Source: Desulfobacteraceae bacterium CG2_30_51_40
GTDB lineage: Bacteria; Desulfobacterota; DSM-4660; Desulfatiglandales; Desulfatiglandaceae
Assembly (NCBI GenBank): GCA_001874005.1
Contig: MNYJ01000167.1
Coordinates: 26,254-90,253, forward strand
DNA length: 64,000 bases
Direction of reading: 5' to 3'
The translations under genes and the position numbers were made by a program. The notes beneath the pieces are model-generated. The model was not told where the DNA came from and did not search any database. It saw only the letters and a list, made by a program, of their open reading frames with translations. The first letter of the stretch is position 1, and every line of letters begins with the position of its first letter. This document shows, one piece after another, positions 37,676 through 47,530 of this stretch.

Positions 37676-37859
37676 CAATATCCTTTGATACTGCTGTGCC
37701 ATACCCTATCCACAACTGTCTGGGGGATGGCACAGCCCCCCTGTTCCACTTGACTACAGTGAGTCTTTTGCATAAGCTCTCAGCCGTGGCCGACCGAACG
37801 GTAATACGCATGGTTCTATAGCTTTGATGCCTGATGATTGTAAATCGGAGGTGTAAGAT

Positions 37860-40739
37860 ATGAGCGACACCGTCACCCTGAATGAGCTGGCCTCACGCGT
37901 AAGAGAACTTGAGGAGGAATCCGAAAATCTAAGGGCCGCGCAGAAGTCTCTCAGGGAAAGCGAAGAAAGGCTCAGCCAGATCATTGAGGGAAGCTCAATA
38001 GCCACCTTCGTGATAGACAGTGATCACATAATAACTCACTGCAACAAGGCCTTTGGTAAGCTGACAGGCATTTCCGTGAATGAAATAATTGGAACCGACA
38101 GGCAATGGAAGGCGTTCTATCCTAAACCAAGGCCGATCCTTGCCGACCTCGTGGTGGATATGGTCCCAAGGGACGATGTCGCCAGTTTCTACGGTGAGTC
38201 TTTCAGAGAATCGGAGATATCTGAGGGCGCCTATGAGGCCGAAGGTTTTTTCCGAACCATAGGCAAGGAGGGCAAATGGATATTCTTTACCGCAGCTCCC
38301 ATCAGGGATTCGCAGGGAAGAATCACAGGCGCTATAGAAACCCTGCAGGATATAACAGAAAGAAAGCTTGCCGAAGAGCAGCTAAGGGGGTCCCAGCGCA
38401 GGATAAGGAATCTCCTTGATTTCGTTCCCTACCCCACAGTGATATTTTCCTTCGAGGGCAAGGTAATGCATGCCAATCCGGAATTTACCAATGTCTTCGG
38501 ATGGACAAACGAGGAGCTTGAAGGCAAAGTTATCCCTTACATGCCTGCCGGCCTCAAGGAAGAGACCGGCAGAATGATCGAGAAACTCTTCCGGGAAAAA
38601 CTCCTGACACGCTATGAGACAAAGAGACTTACCAAGGACGGCAGAATTCTTGACGTAGTCATGAGGGCCGGCCTTTTCCCGGACTCGGGAGGGGAGCCCG
38701 GAGGCGAAATAGTCATCCTTAGAGACATTACCAGAGAAAAGCGCACGACAAGAAATAATGAGGCAATGCTGAGGATAAGCATGGCCCTGCCTGAGTATCC
38801 CGACCTTGAGGACCTCCTGGACTACGTAAGCCGTGAGGCTAAGGAGCTTCTCAATACGGAAGGCGCGCTTGTGCTCCTGGTTGATGATGAAAAGAGAGAT
38901 CTTTATTTCAAGGGAGCTGCCTACGACGACTCAAGCAATGAAGAAAAAGTAAAGGATGTGAGGGTGCCTCTGCACGGAAGCATCGCAGGCAGGGTAGTGA
39001 GTACGGGCGTACCAGTCATAGTTCCGGATACCACCAGGGAAGCAGGCTTCTACAAGGGAGTTGACAAGCGGCTCGGATATCATACCAGAAATCTTCTCGA
39101 TGTACCTCTCAGAAGCGGTGACCGAATTATCGGGGTCTTGTGCGCCCGCAACAAGAAGGAAGGCGGCTTTGATGAAGCAGACGTAGAGATACTCAACATG
39201 ATAGCCGGCACCGTAGTTCTCTCAATAGAAAACGCACGCTTTTCTGAAGATCTCAAAAAGGCCTACAGAACCAACGAATCGCTCCTTAGGATCAGTACGG
39301 CCCTGCCGGAGCATCCAGATCTTGGGGAACTTCTTGATTTCATAAGCGGCGAGGTGAAACGCCTGATTGCATCCGAAGGTTCTCTGGTCGTTCTCCTTGA
39401 TGAAGAAAGACAGGAACTCTACTTTCAGGGGGCTGCCTACGACGATGAGGCAACGCAGGAAAGGATAAAGGAGATAAGGTTTCCCATTGATCAATTGGTG
39501 GCCGGTCAGGTGATCAAGAGTGGAAAGCCCATAATTGTAAACGACGTGGACCAGGGTCTTGCATTGTCAAGGGAGAGGGACAGGAAGCTCGGCTACAAGA
39601 CCAGAAATCTGCTCCTCGTCCCGCTTCGGAGCAAGGAGCGAATTATCGGGGTACTTTGTGCCATCAACAAGAAACAAGGGGCCTTTTCAAACGCGGACAG
39701 TGAACTTCTAAGCATGATAGGGGGCACTGTTGCGCTTTCCGTGGAAAACGCGAGGTTCGCTGATGATTTGATAAAGGCTTACAGGGAAGTCACCGGTATG
39801 AACCGCGCAAAGGATAAGGCGATAAACCACCTGTCCCACGAACTTAAGACACCTCTTTCCGTTCTTTCAGGGTCGCTCAATATTTTGGCAAGAAGACTGG
39901 AACAGCAGCCTGAAGCCGCATGGAAACCGGCTTTCGAGAGGGCCACTCGAAACCTCAACAGGATCATAGACATCCAGACCGAGGTTGAAGATATCATGCA
40001 GGAAAGGCACTTCAAGGCCTTTGATGTCCTGAGCCTTATGCTTTCAGAGTGCGCCGACGAACTGGAGAGCCTGGTTGCCGAGCAAGTTGGGGAAGGAGCT
40101 ATTGTCAAGAGGCTTCATGACAGGATAGAGGAATTGTTCGGCCCAAAGGATGCGATCCCAAGCGAAATCCCGTTGCACCTATTCGTTCAGGACCGCATGG
40201 AGGAACTGAAGGTCCAGTTTTCTCACAGACAAGTGAAGATCAAGACAGCCATCGCGGAAGTGCCTCCTGTATGGATGCCGTTGGAGCCGCTTAAGAAGGT
40301 CACTGACGGTCTGATAAGAAACGCCGTCGAAAATACCCCGGACGGAGGCACGGTTGAGGTCTTCGTGCGCGAAGCCTGCGACAGGAGCGCCGTCGAACTT
40401 GAGGTCCTTGATTACGGTACCGGCATCCGCGACGAAGATCAGGCAAGGATTTTTGATGGTTTTTTCACCACCAGAGACATAATGGCCTACTCCTCGAAGA
40501 GACCCTTTGATTTCAACGCAGGAGGAAAGGGAGCTGATCTATTGAGGATGAAAATCTTCTCCGAACACTATAATTTCAAAATCAAAATGTCATCCAAACG
40601 CTGCCCCCTTATACTAGGTGAACTGGACGTGTGTCCCGGAGACATCTCCAAGTGTTCCCCTTGCAGGCAGGAGGGGGATTGCGCGGAGAGGGGCGGCACG
40701 TCCTTCATTATTTCATTCCCATTGAAGCGAACGAAATGA
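37860..40739 (+). CDS. PAS-PAS-GAF-GAF sensor histidine kinase with Cys-rich C-terminus
   Basis: PAS signatures, two homologous GAF repeats, HisKA (NHLSHELKTPLSVLSGSLNIL), HATPase (IRNAVENTPDGGTVEV...DYGTGIRDEDQARIFDGFF), then CPLILGELDVCPGDISKCSPCRQEGDCAERGGTSF. Confidence 0.9.
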   Translation: MSDTVTLNELASRVRELEEESENLRAAQKSLRESEERLSQIIEGSSIATFVIDSDHIITHCNKAFGKLTGISVNEIIGTDRQWKAFYPKPRPILADLVVDMVPRDDVASFYGESFRESEISEGAYEAEGFFRTIGKEGKWIFFTAAPIRDSQGRITGAIETLQDITERKLAEEQLRGSQRRIRNLLDFVPYPTVIFSFEGKVMHANPEFTNVFGWTNEELEGKVIPYMPAGLKEETGRMIEKLFREKLLTRYETKRLTKDGRILDVVMRAGLFPDSGGEPGGEIVILRDITREKRTTRNNEAMLRISMALPEYPDLEDLLDYVSREAKELLNTEGALVLLVDDEKRDLYFKGAAYDDSSNEEKVKDVRVPLHGSIAGRVVSTGVPVIVPDTTREAGFYKGVDKRLGYHTRNLLDVPLRSGDRIIGVLCARNKKEGGFDEADVEILNMIAGTVVLSIENARFSEDLKKAYRTNESLLRISTALPEHPDLGELLDFISGEVKRLIASEGSLVVLLDEERQELYFQGAAYDDEATQERIKEIRFPIDQLVAGQVIKSGKPIIVNDVDQGLALSRERDRKLGYKTRNLLLVPLRSKERIIGVLCAINKKQGAFSNADSELLSMIGGTVALSVENARFADDLIKAYREVTGMNRAKDKAINHLSHELKTPLSVLSGSLNILARRLEQQPEAAWKPAFERATRNLNRIIDIQTEVEDIMQERHFKAFDVLSLMLSECADELESLVAEQVGEGAIVKRLHDRIEELFGPKDAIPSEIPLHLFVQDRMEELKVQFSHRQVKIKTAIAEVPPVWMPLEPLKKVTDGLIRNAVENTPDGGTVEVFVREACDRSAVELEVLDYGTGIRDEDQARIFDGFFTTRDIMAYSSKRPFDFNAGGKGADLLRMKIFSEHYNFKIKMSSKRCPLILGELDVCPGDISKCSPCRQEGDCAERGGTSFIISFPLKRTK

Positions 40740-40937
40740 TTCCTTTCCGATCGTTGGCATTGGGTTTTTTCATAAGCTTAACAGCGTGTTGAAGAACTGC
40801 TGAGCGCAACCCTGAGGACAAATAACCGGCTGCAACAACCGCCCTCAAGGGGACCCGTCCGAAGGGCGGGGAGTATTTATGAAAATGCCCCTTCCCTTTA
40901 CCCCTCCTCCGTCGAATGGGGAGTCAGGGGTGTAGTG

Positions 40938-40980
40938 ATTTTGATAATTCGTTGTCCCCCACCAAGGCATGGGGGTTAGA
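40938..40980 (+). repeat. dispersed intergenic repeat (family 2), abutting the pyk start
   Basis: gattttgataattcgttgtcccccaccaaggcatgggggttag; upstream part tatgaaaatgccccttccctttacccctcc (from ~40877) matches other copies. Confidence 0.6.
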
Positions 40981-42408
40981 ATGGAGGCAAACTCAGAGTT
41001 GAATATCCCTAAGACCAAGATAGTATGCACTATAGGACCTGCGTGCAGATCAATTGAAGCCATCAAATCAATGATCCTTCAGGGCATGAGTGTAGCCAGA
41101 CTCAATTTCTCCCACGGCACCCACGAAGAACATCTCGAAAACATCTATTCACTTCGCAGAGCGTCAAAGGATGCGGGTCGGCCTATTGCCATTCTCCAGG
41201 ACCTTGGCGGGCCCAAGATCCGGGTCGGAAAGATCCCTGAACCGGGCATACGCCTTGAGGCAGGCTCAGAAATAGTATTGACAGGAAGGGCAGTGGAATT
41301 CTCTCACAACCTGATCCCGGTCACCTATCAGCATCTGTCTGAAGATGTGCTCGCCGGAGACAGGATACTCCTTGCTGACGGCTTTATGGAACTGGAGGTT
41401 ATTGAAATAAGTGGTGCCGACCTAAAGGCAATCGTGATAACAGGCGGAGTACTCACATCTCATAAGGGAATAAACCTTCCCTCCAGAAGCATCAAGGCAT
41501 CCTCTATGACTCCGAAAGATGAGGTTGATCTATCATTCGGAATAGAAAACGGAGTTGACTACATCGCCCTTTCCTTTGTCAGAGGTCCCAAAGACATCGA
41601 AATGGTAAAGGAACTCATAACCCGTAAAGGCGCTGGAACTCCTGTAATTGCCAAGATTGAAAAGCACGAGGCCGTTGACAACATTGACAGGATAATGGAA
41701 ATAGCGGACGGTATCATGGTTGCCAGAGGTGACCTGGGCGTGGAGATAGCGCTGGAGGAAGTACCGCTGGTTCAGAAGATGCTTATAGAGAGGGCCAATA
41801 AGGCAGGAAAACCCGTAATAACAGCTACACAGATGCTCAGATCAATGGTGGATTCCCCAAGGCCCACACGTGCCGAGGCAACAGATGTCGCAAACGCTGT
41901 ATTGGACGGAACAGATGCGGTGATGCTTTCAGAGGAGACTGCGATCGGCCAATATCCGATTGAGTCGGTAGCCGTTCTCTCACGCATTATCAAGAGTGCC
42001 GAGTCAAGGTTTCCTCACGAGCGTTATCTGGCCATGATACCCGAAAGGTATGTGCCTGACTCGGTCAGCCATGCGTCTTGCGTCCTCGCTTATCATCTGG
42101 GGGTATCCGCCATAGTTGCTCCGACGCAATCAGGACAGACTGCCCGTAGGCTCTCCCGATTCCGGCCTAAGCCCCCCATAGTCGCGCTTTCTCCTCAGCC
42201 GGCTACTGTCAGGAGCCTGGCCCTGGTCTGGGGATGCATACCAAAGCTGATTGAAACCCCAAAGGACACGGACGACATGATTGAGCTTGCGGCAGATTCG
42301 GCGCTTTCGACCGGTCTTGTCAAAAATGGGGAAACGGTTGTGATTACTGCCGGGCAGCCTTTATGGGTGGCGGGCAGCACCAATATGCTTAGGGTGAAAA
42401 CCCTCTAA
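40981..42408 (+). CDS. pyk: pyruvate kinase
   Basis: TKIVCTIGPACRSIEAIKSMILQGMSVARLNFSHGTHEEH, GGPKIRVGKI, AKIEKHEAVDNIDRIMEIADGIMVARGDLGVEI, RPTRAEATDVANAVLDGTDAVMLSEETA. ORF opens at 40969 inside the repeat. Confidence 0.95.
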   Translation: MEANSELNIPKTKIVCTIGPACRSIEAIKSMILQGMSVARLNFSHGTHEEHLENIYSLRRASKDAGRPIAILQDLGGPKIRVGKIPEPGIRLEAGSEIVLTGRAVEFSHNLIPVTYQHLSEDVLAGDRILLADGFMELEVIEISGADLKAIVITGGVLTSHKGINLPSRSIKASSMTPKDEVDLSFGIENGVDYIALSFVRGPKDIEMVKELITRKGAGTPVIAKIEKHEAVDNIDRIMEIADGIMVARGDLGVEIALEEVPLVQKMLIERANKAGKPVITATQMLRSMVDSPRPTRAEATDVANAVLDGTDAVMLSEETAIGQYPIESVAVLSRIIKSAESRFPHERYLAMIPERYVPDSVSHASCVLAYHLGVSAIVAPTQSGQTARRLSRFRPKPPIVALSPQPATVRSLALVWGCIPKLIETPKDTDDMIELAADSALSTGLVKNGETVVITAGQPLWVAGSTNMLRVKTL

Positions 42409-42463
42409 GGGCAGGAGGCAGTCTGAATGTACCGGTAACAAATTGGTCCATCCCTCTCTGTTT

Positions 42464-43825
42464 TTACTGCCGGCCCCAGAGAAATAGCGTTATCAGGCCT
42501 AGATAGATAAATACTCCCAGAACGTCATTTGAGGTGGCGACAAACGGCCCCGTTCCAAGCGCGGGGTCCACCTTGAGTTTGTTAAGGATAACCGGGATAG
42601 CCGATCCGGCAAACCCTGAAAACATAATGACCGTCACAAGGGCTATTCCAACTATAACACCCAGAGGAAAATCGGAAAGCCATGTTCCCACAACCAATGC
42701 CAGAATAGTCCCGCATATAAAGCCGTTTATGATGGCCACCCTGAGTTCCACCCAGAGCCTCTTCCAAATCTTCACCATGCTTATGTCACCTGTAGCCAGT
42801 CCACGCACAACGACTATGGCGGCCTGAGTACCGCTGTTTCCTCCCATGGCCATGATGACGGGAAAGAAAAAGGCCAGCGCCACCACCTTGGTTAGCGAGA
42901 CCTCGAAACGGCTTATCACGAACGCGGCCACAAGTTCTCCGAACATGGCTCCCAGGAGCCACGGAAGCCTGGCTCTGGAGATGACGATAGGGGCCACCTC
43001 GGCGATATCCTGAGGCATGATACCTGCAATGAGGGACATGTCCTCATCTGCTTCTTCATCCATTACATCCACTATATCGTCATGGGTTATGCGGCCTATC
43101 AGGCGATTCTTGCTATCAACAACAGGAATGCTCACAAGATCGTATTTCTTGACCATCCGCACCACCTCTTCCTGATCAGCATCAACAGTTACCGAAACGA
43201 CATCCTGCTCCATTATTTCGCTTATCTTTGTTTCAGAGTTATGAAGTACCAGTTCAGTCAAAGCGACCATGCCCACCAGTCTTCCGAAACCGTCAACCAC
43301 CCATACAGAGTAAACCCTTCCGACATCCTCCTTCTTGTGTCTTATTGTATCTATGGCGTCCTGAACATCGGCATCCGCATTGACCGCAACAAACTCAAGG
43401 GCCATGATTCCGCCGGCGGAGTCTTCCCTGTATGGAAGAAGCTTTTCTATGTCCCTTGATATATCATCGTCAACGCTATCTATGATCTGACGCGCTCTGT
43501 CCTCAGGAAGATCACCAAGAAGATCAGCTGCGTCATCAGAATCCATTTCCTCAACAATGTCTGAGAGCACTTCATTGTCAAGGGATTCAAGGAGGCGTCC
43601 CTGTGCCGGGGCCTGCATCTCCACGATGACGTCCGCCGCTCCCTCAGGTTCGAGGAGATCGAATACGAAGAGACGCTCTTCGAGATCAAGGTGCTCCAGA
43701 AGATCGGCAACATCCGCAGGGGCCATCTCCTTTATCAAGGTCTTCAGGGCGTCCTTATTACCCTCTTTTACAAGGTCCTTGAATTGATCTATCTGTCTTT
43801 CGTTTATGCTACCAGTATCAGACAA
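42464..43825 (-). CDS. mgtE: magnesium transporter MgtE
   Basis: ADVADLLEHLDLEERLFVFDLL, CBS pair, FFFPVIMAMGGNSGTQAAIVVVRGLATG. Confidence 0.94.
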   Translation of the reverse strand: MSDTGSINERQIDQFKDLVKEGNKDALKTLIKEMAPADVADLLEHLDLEERLFVFDLLEPEGAADVIVEMQAPAQGRLLESLDNEVLSDIVEEMDSDDAADLLGDLPEDRARQIIDSVDDDISRDIEKLLPYREDSAGGIMALEFVAVNADADVQDAIDTIRHKKEDVGRVYSVWVVDGFGRLVGMVALTELVLHNSETKISEIMEQDVVSVTVDADQEEVVRMVKKYDLVSIPVVDSKNRLIGRITHDDIVDVMDEEADEDMSLIAGIMPQDIAEVAPIVISRARLPWLLGAMFGELVAAFVISRFEVSLTKVVALAFFFPVIMAMGGNSGTQAAIVVVRGLATGDISMVKIWKRLWVELRVAIINGFICGTILALVVGTWLSDFPLGVIVGIALVTVIMFSGFAGSAIPVILNKLKVDPALGTGPFVATSNDVLGVFIYLGLITLFLWGRQ

Positions 43826-43867
43826 CTTCCTTAATCCTTTCTGAGATCATGAAATCAAACCCGTCTT

Positions 43868-44887
43868 CTAGGCTTGAAGATTAAGGCGCTTTATATATCT
43901 CATGATTGACCTTTGTGAATTGGCCTTATCGCCGGAGTTGCCCAATATACTCCCAAGGGGTATCTCCGCTCTGCCGGCGCTCTTGTGGCCTCCGCCGGAC
44001 CCGCCGATACGTCTTGCAATCCTCTGTGCAGCCCTCCCCGCGTTCCCTCTCAATCCGGCATATCTGAATATCAGGATAAGTTTTTCCCTGTAAATCCCTG
44101 AGGAGATACTCCAAGTCGCTTCAGCAAGCTTCATGAAAAAATCTGCAACAATCACAATAATATCCGGGCTATTCACCTCTCCTAGATAAGTAAATGCTAT
44201 ACTCTTATGGAAGATTACCCTTTCCAAAGCCAGTTTATAGGTTTCAAGGGTGCCCCGGGTTATTTCGGAAGACTCTATCTTTTTTATGATATTCATGTTC
44301 ACAAAGGGATAAAGGTACTGAAGGGCGTTTATGTCGTTAGATATGCTTCCCTTAACAAAATCCCCCGTATCCGTCTTGATGCCGTAGAAAAGTGCGGTTG
44401 CCAGCCGCGGCGAAGGCCTTATCTTGGCCGCCCTCAGAAACTCAGTCATTATAGTTGAATTAGCCCCGTATTGATCCCTTATATCAACATAGAGACCATT
44501 GAGCTTGGGTGTAACGGGATGATGGTCAATGATGATGTCAAACATACGATCGCCGAATTCCGCGTGGTGGCCGGGCTGGGAATCAACCAAGGCCCACTTG
44601 GTGAATTTTTGGCCTTCACACTCGGCCAAGGGTTTCAGCTCGATTTTGAGGAGCCTAAGCATGGCAAGGTTGTCGGTCCTTTGAATATCATTTATCCGAT
44701 AGACCTCAATCCTTCTGCTCCTTCTCCAAAAGATACGCCTCAGGGCCAGGGCGCTTGCAATCGAGTCAGGATCAGCATCAATAACGATCGCAAGGCAGTC
44801 CTCTGCCTTCACAACCTCTCTGAGTCTCTTGAGCCTTTCGGAGACGGCGACTGACTTTGGAAAAGTATGATCCATCTGTACTTTCAT
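43868..44887 (-). CDS. DHH-family phosphoesterase (NrnA-like)
   Basis: DADPDSIASALALRRI, IIDHHPVTP, GGGHKSAGRAEIPLG. Confidence 0.85.
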   Translation of the reverse strand: MKVQMDHTFPKSVAVSERLKRLREVVKAEDCLAIVIDADPDSIASALALRRIFWRRSRRIEVYRINDIQRTDNLAMLRLLKIELKPLAECEGQKFTKWALVDSQPGHHAEFGDRMFDIIIDHHPVTPKLNGLYVDIRDQYGANSTIMTEFLRAAKIRPSPRLATALFYGIKTDTGDFVKGSISNDINALQYLYPFVNMNIIKKIESSEITRGTLETYKLALERVIFHKSIAFTYLGEVNSPDIIVIVADFFMKLAEATWSISSGIYREKLILIFRYAGLRGNAGRAAQRIARRIGGSGGGHKSAGRAEIPLGSILGNSGDKANSQRSIMRYIKRLNLQA

Positions 44888-44911
44888 TAGTAAAACACCA
44901 ACAAAATCATT

Positions 44912-45724
44912 TTACCACGGCCACAACTTCGTGAGATTCAGGATACTCAACTCTATATCCTCTCTTAAATGGGGTTCGATCGTTATGACTGGCGGTACAT
45001 CCCTGTTCAATCTAAGCCAAGAAAAAAGGAAATGAAAATCAACAATACCGGTGCCTATTGCCAGATGTTCGTCCGCCTCCCCCCGGTTGTCGTGAAGGTG
45101 CAACTGACGGAGGAAACGGCCCAGTACATCAAGCCATCTTTGAAGACTAGCCGAACTGAATGCGCTTTGATGTCCCACATCGAGACAAAACCCCACCCCT
45201 TCTCCATAAAGACTTTCAAAAAGGTCGTAGAGTTCCTCGGGACCTTTCTCAAAGACGTTCTCAAGCACCAGCCGGGCTCCAAGTTCATGTAATCTGGGAG
45301 CAAACCAGCTCCATAACGACAAGCTGTATTCGAGCCACTGACCCTTCATGTGTCTGTAGCGTCTATCTTCGTATCCCGCGTGGCACACAACAGTTTCGGG
45401 CCTCAGCTCCATTGCGACATGGAGCATCTGCTCAAGCCTGTGCCTTAAAACCGTTCGCACCATCGGATCAGGCGATCCGGGTGCCATGTCCATAAATGGG
45501 GCATGAAGGGTTGTACGCAGACCTTTCATCCCAAGAGCTTTCGCAATAATGGCAAGGCTTGCAGGCTCAAGGTTATCAAGTGCATCCGCATCAAAGCTTA
45601 TCTCGGGATTTAGCCCTCTCTCTTCAACCAGGGGCAGCAATTCACCTGAAATCATGGAGTAGGGAATCCCCACATGCACCTTTTTAAATATTGTCTTTGT
45701 TTCTACCAATGTTGATGAACCCAC
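44912..45724 (-). CDS. sugar phosphate isomerase/epimerase (xylose isomerase-like TIM barrel)
   Basis: TLHAPFMDMAPGSPDP, LVLENVFEKGPEELYDLFE, GFCLDVGHQSAF, LHLHDNRGEADEHLAIGTGIVDF. Confidence 0.88.
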   Translation of the reverse strand: MGSSTLVETKTIFKKVHVGIPYSMISGELLPLVEERGLNPEISFDADALDNLEPASLAIIAKALGMKGLRTTLHAPFMDMAPGSPDPMVRTVLRHRLEQMLHVAMELRPETVVCHAGYEDRRYRHMKGQWLEYSLSLWSWFAPRLHELGARLVLENVFEKGPEELYDLFESLYGEGVGFCLDVGHQSAFSSASLQRWLDVLGRFLRQLHLHDNRGEADEHLAIGTGIVDFHFLFSWLRLNRDVPPVITIEPHLREDIELSILNLTKLWPW

Positions 45725-45780
45725 AAAAAGTCCGAATCAAGACGGCACTTAAAAAATTTACAGGTACAAGGCTCCCAGAT

Positions 45781-45826
45781 CCCAACATGCCCGAATGGGG
45801 CATAACGAGGCATTAAAATGCCCAAT
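45781..45826 (-). repeat. dispersed intergenic repeat (family 2), tail-like inverted copy
   Basis: Reverse complement gggcattttaatgcctcgttatgccccattcgggcatgttggga; weaker match. Confidence 0.4.
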
Positions 45827-45957
45827 GTCATTGCCGACTCGATCCGGAATCCAGGTCGTCATTCCGGCTAAGGCTGAAACAAGAACCGGATAGCGTCCTA
45901 CGCCGCTATGACTACTTATTCTCATATGAATATGGAGTTATGCGGCGCAACTATGTA

Positions 45958-46099
45958 GTGTCCATCCGGAAATGAGATAGTTTCGTCGAGTTCAAGGCGG
46001 GCGATAATTTTAACCACAGGAATACATTGACGTATTTCGAGGATTAAAATTTGAGCCCAACGCCGAAATCGGTGAAAATAGCCATTTCCGGATGGACAC
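45958..46099 (-). mobile_element. 142-bp MITE-like palindromic element, copy 3 (inverted)
   Basis: Reverse complement reads identical over 142 bp to 29095-29236; 6-bp flanking direct repeat TATGTA (45952-45957 / 46100-46105). Confidence 0.93.
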
Positions 46100-46233
46100 T
46101 ATGTAGATGTCCCTTTATGAAACCGTCAGGGTTGACATCACGCTCACGGCGGTCTATATATCCCCCCGGACCCACCCAATCAAGGGAAATCCTGCAATAC
46201 CTAATTCCACGGAGGCCCCGGCAAAATTAAGTT

Positions 46234-46551
46234 ATGAAAAAGGCCATTCTTGCACCGATTCTCTCTGCCCTTGTAATACCGGGTCTGGGACAAATAATCA
46301 ACGGGAGGTTTGTAAAAGGTCTGCTAGCGCTCTTCCTGGCAATGGTGTCCTTCCTCGGGGCTCTTCTTTCATTTTTTTGGAGAATGGAGGACGCCGTTGC
46401 CTCGCATGGCGATCCGACCTCCTTTTTAGAGGCCCTTGACGTCGCAGATCTCACATTGCCGATGTGTTTCGTCGGCGCCTTCGCCCTCTTGTGGCTCCTT
46501 TCGGTTATTGACGCCCTCCGGGATGGAAGAAAACTTGATAGGAGGGAGTAA
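46234..46551 (+). CDS. small hypothetical membrane protein
   Basis: 105 aa, MKKAILAPILSALVIPGLGQIINGRFVKGLLALF; two or three TM segments. Confidence 0.65.
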   Translation: MKKAILAPILSALVIPGLGQIINGRFVKGLLALFLAMVSFLGALLSFFWRMEDAVASHGDPTSFLEALDVADLTLPMCFVGAFALLWLLSVIDALRDGRKLDRRE

Positions 46552-46558
46552 AGAAACG

Positions 46559-46891
46559 ATGAGATATTATCTCATTGATGAAATAGCACCCCAAGACATG
46601 AAGAAGGCCATGGGGTTTCTGAGGAAAAACGCAATGACCTCATGTCTTGATTCCCTTTTCTGGGTTCGGCTACCCGATGATCTTCTCAGCCCGGAGCAAT
46701 ACGAACACGACCGGTGCAGGCCATATGTTTTCGCGGTCGAAACTGGAGCGGACTGGATAAGATTCGAACTTTTCATCAGAACCCTCAATACGATGAAATG
46801 CACCTGCCCTGCCTATTGTTCGGCAAATCAGAGGGACTTTGTTGTGAATTTCGCCGACTCCATGATAGAGGAGCTTGCCATCACAACCTGA
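46559..46891 (+). CDS. hypothetical protein, Cys-containing
   Basis: MRYYLIDEIAPQDMKKAMGFLRKNAMTSCLDSLFWVRLPDDLL...; 7 nt after the preceding stop, preceded by GGAGG-type RBS. Confidence 0.7.
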   Translation: MRYYLIDEIAPQDMKKAMGFLRKNAMTSCLDSLFWVRLPDDLLSPEQYEHDRCRPYVFAVETGADWIRFELFIRTLNTMKCTCPAYCSANQRDFVVNFADSMIEELAITT

Positions 46892-46974
46892 CAAGGCCTT
46901 TTCCCGCCAGCCCTGACAACTACTTCACCATCTCCGACCGGCAATCGGAACCAAAGGCCTTACCCTCAGCGGAC

Positions 46975-47376
46975 CTATTTTTTCTCCATTAGAACCGATG
47001 CTATCTTGTCCCTGATTGCGGCAGAAGCCCCTTCGTCTCCTATAACCCCCACTCTTATAGAGGCCTCTGTCTCCTTCGGAGACTTATAGGTCAATGAAAC
47101 CTTCACCGGCTGCCCGTCGGCCCTTGAACCTTCTATCTTACCGCCGGTCAGATCATGTTTTGAATCCTTCACTGTGATACCGAGGTCTGAAAGGGCCTTC
47201 AGCGAGGCATCCCAGGTGTCAATAAATGGAAAGTCATACATCACCTCCATGGTTCCGTTAACGTATTTGTATCCTGCCACTCCAGCCGCGGTGCCTGCCC
47301 CGAACAGCAAAATGGCCCCGCATCCGGTTAGAAGCAAAAGAACACAAACAGCAGCAAGGCATCTTATAGCCTTCAT
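46975..47376 (-). CDS. DUF3568-like lipoprotein
   Basis: Lipobox LLLLTGCGA; GYKYVNGTMEVMYDFPFIDTWDASLKALSDLGI. Confidence 0.8.
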   Translation of the reverse strand: MKAIRCLAAVCVLLLLTGCGAILLFGAGTAAGVAGYKYVNGTMEVMYDFPFIDTWDASLKALSDLGITVKDSKHDLTGGKIEGSRADGQPVKVSLTYKSPKETEASIRVGVIGDEGASAAIRDKIASVLMEKK

Positions 47377-47530
47377 AAAGAGTACTCCTTTCGAAGCGGC
47401 ATCAGCCGTTGTTGTTCAGATATTTAATCCGCTACGTCGAGTCTGTCAACATTCACCTTTATATTTGACTTGTCAAAACCTACTTGTTAATCTTTTTTGT
47501 TTATTACTACATTTGGTGGAGGAATAAAAA

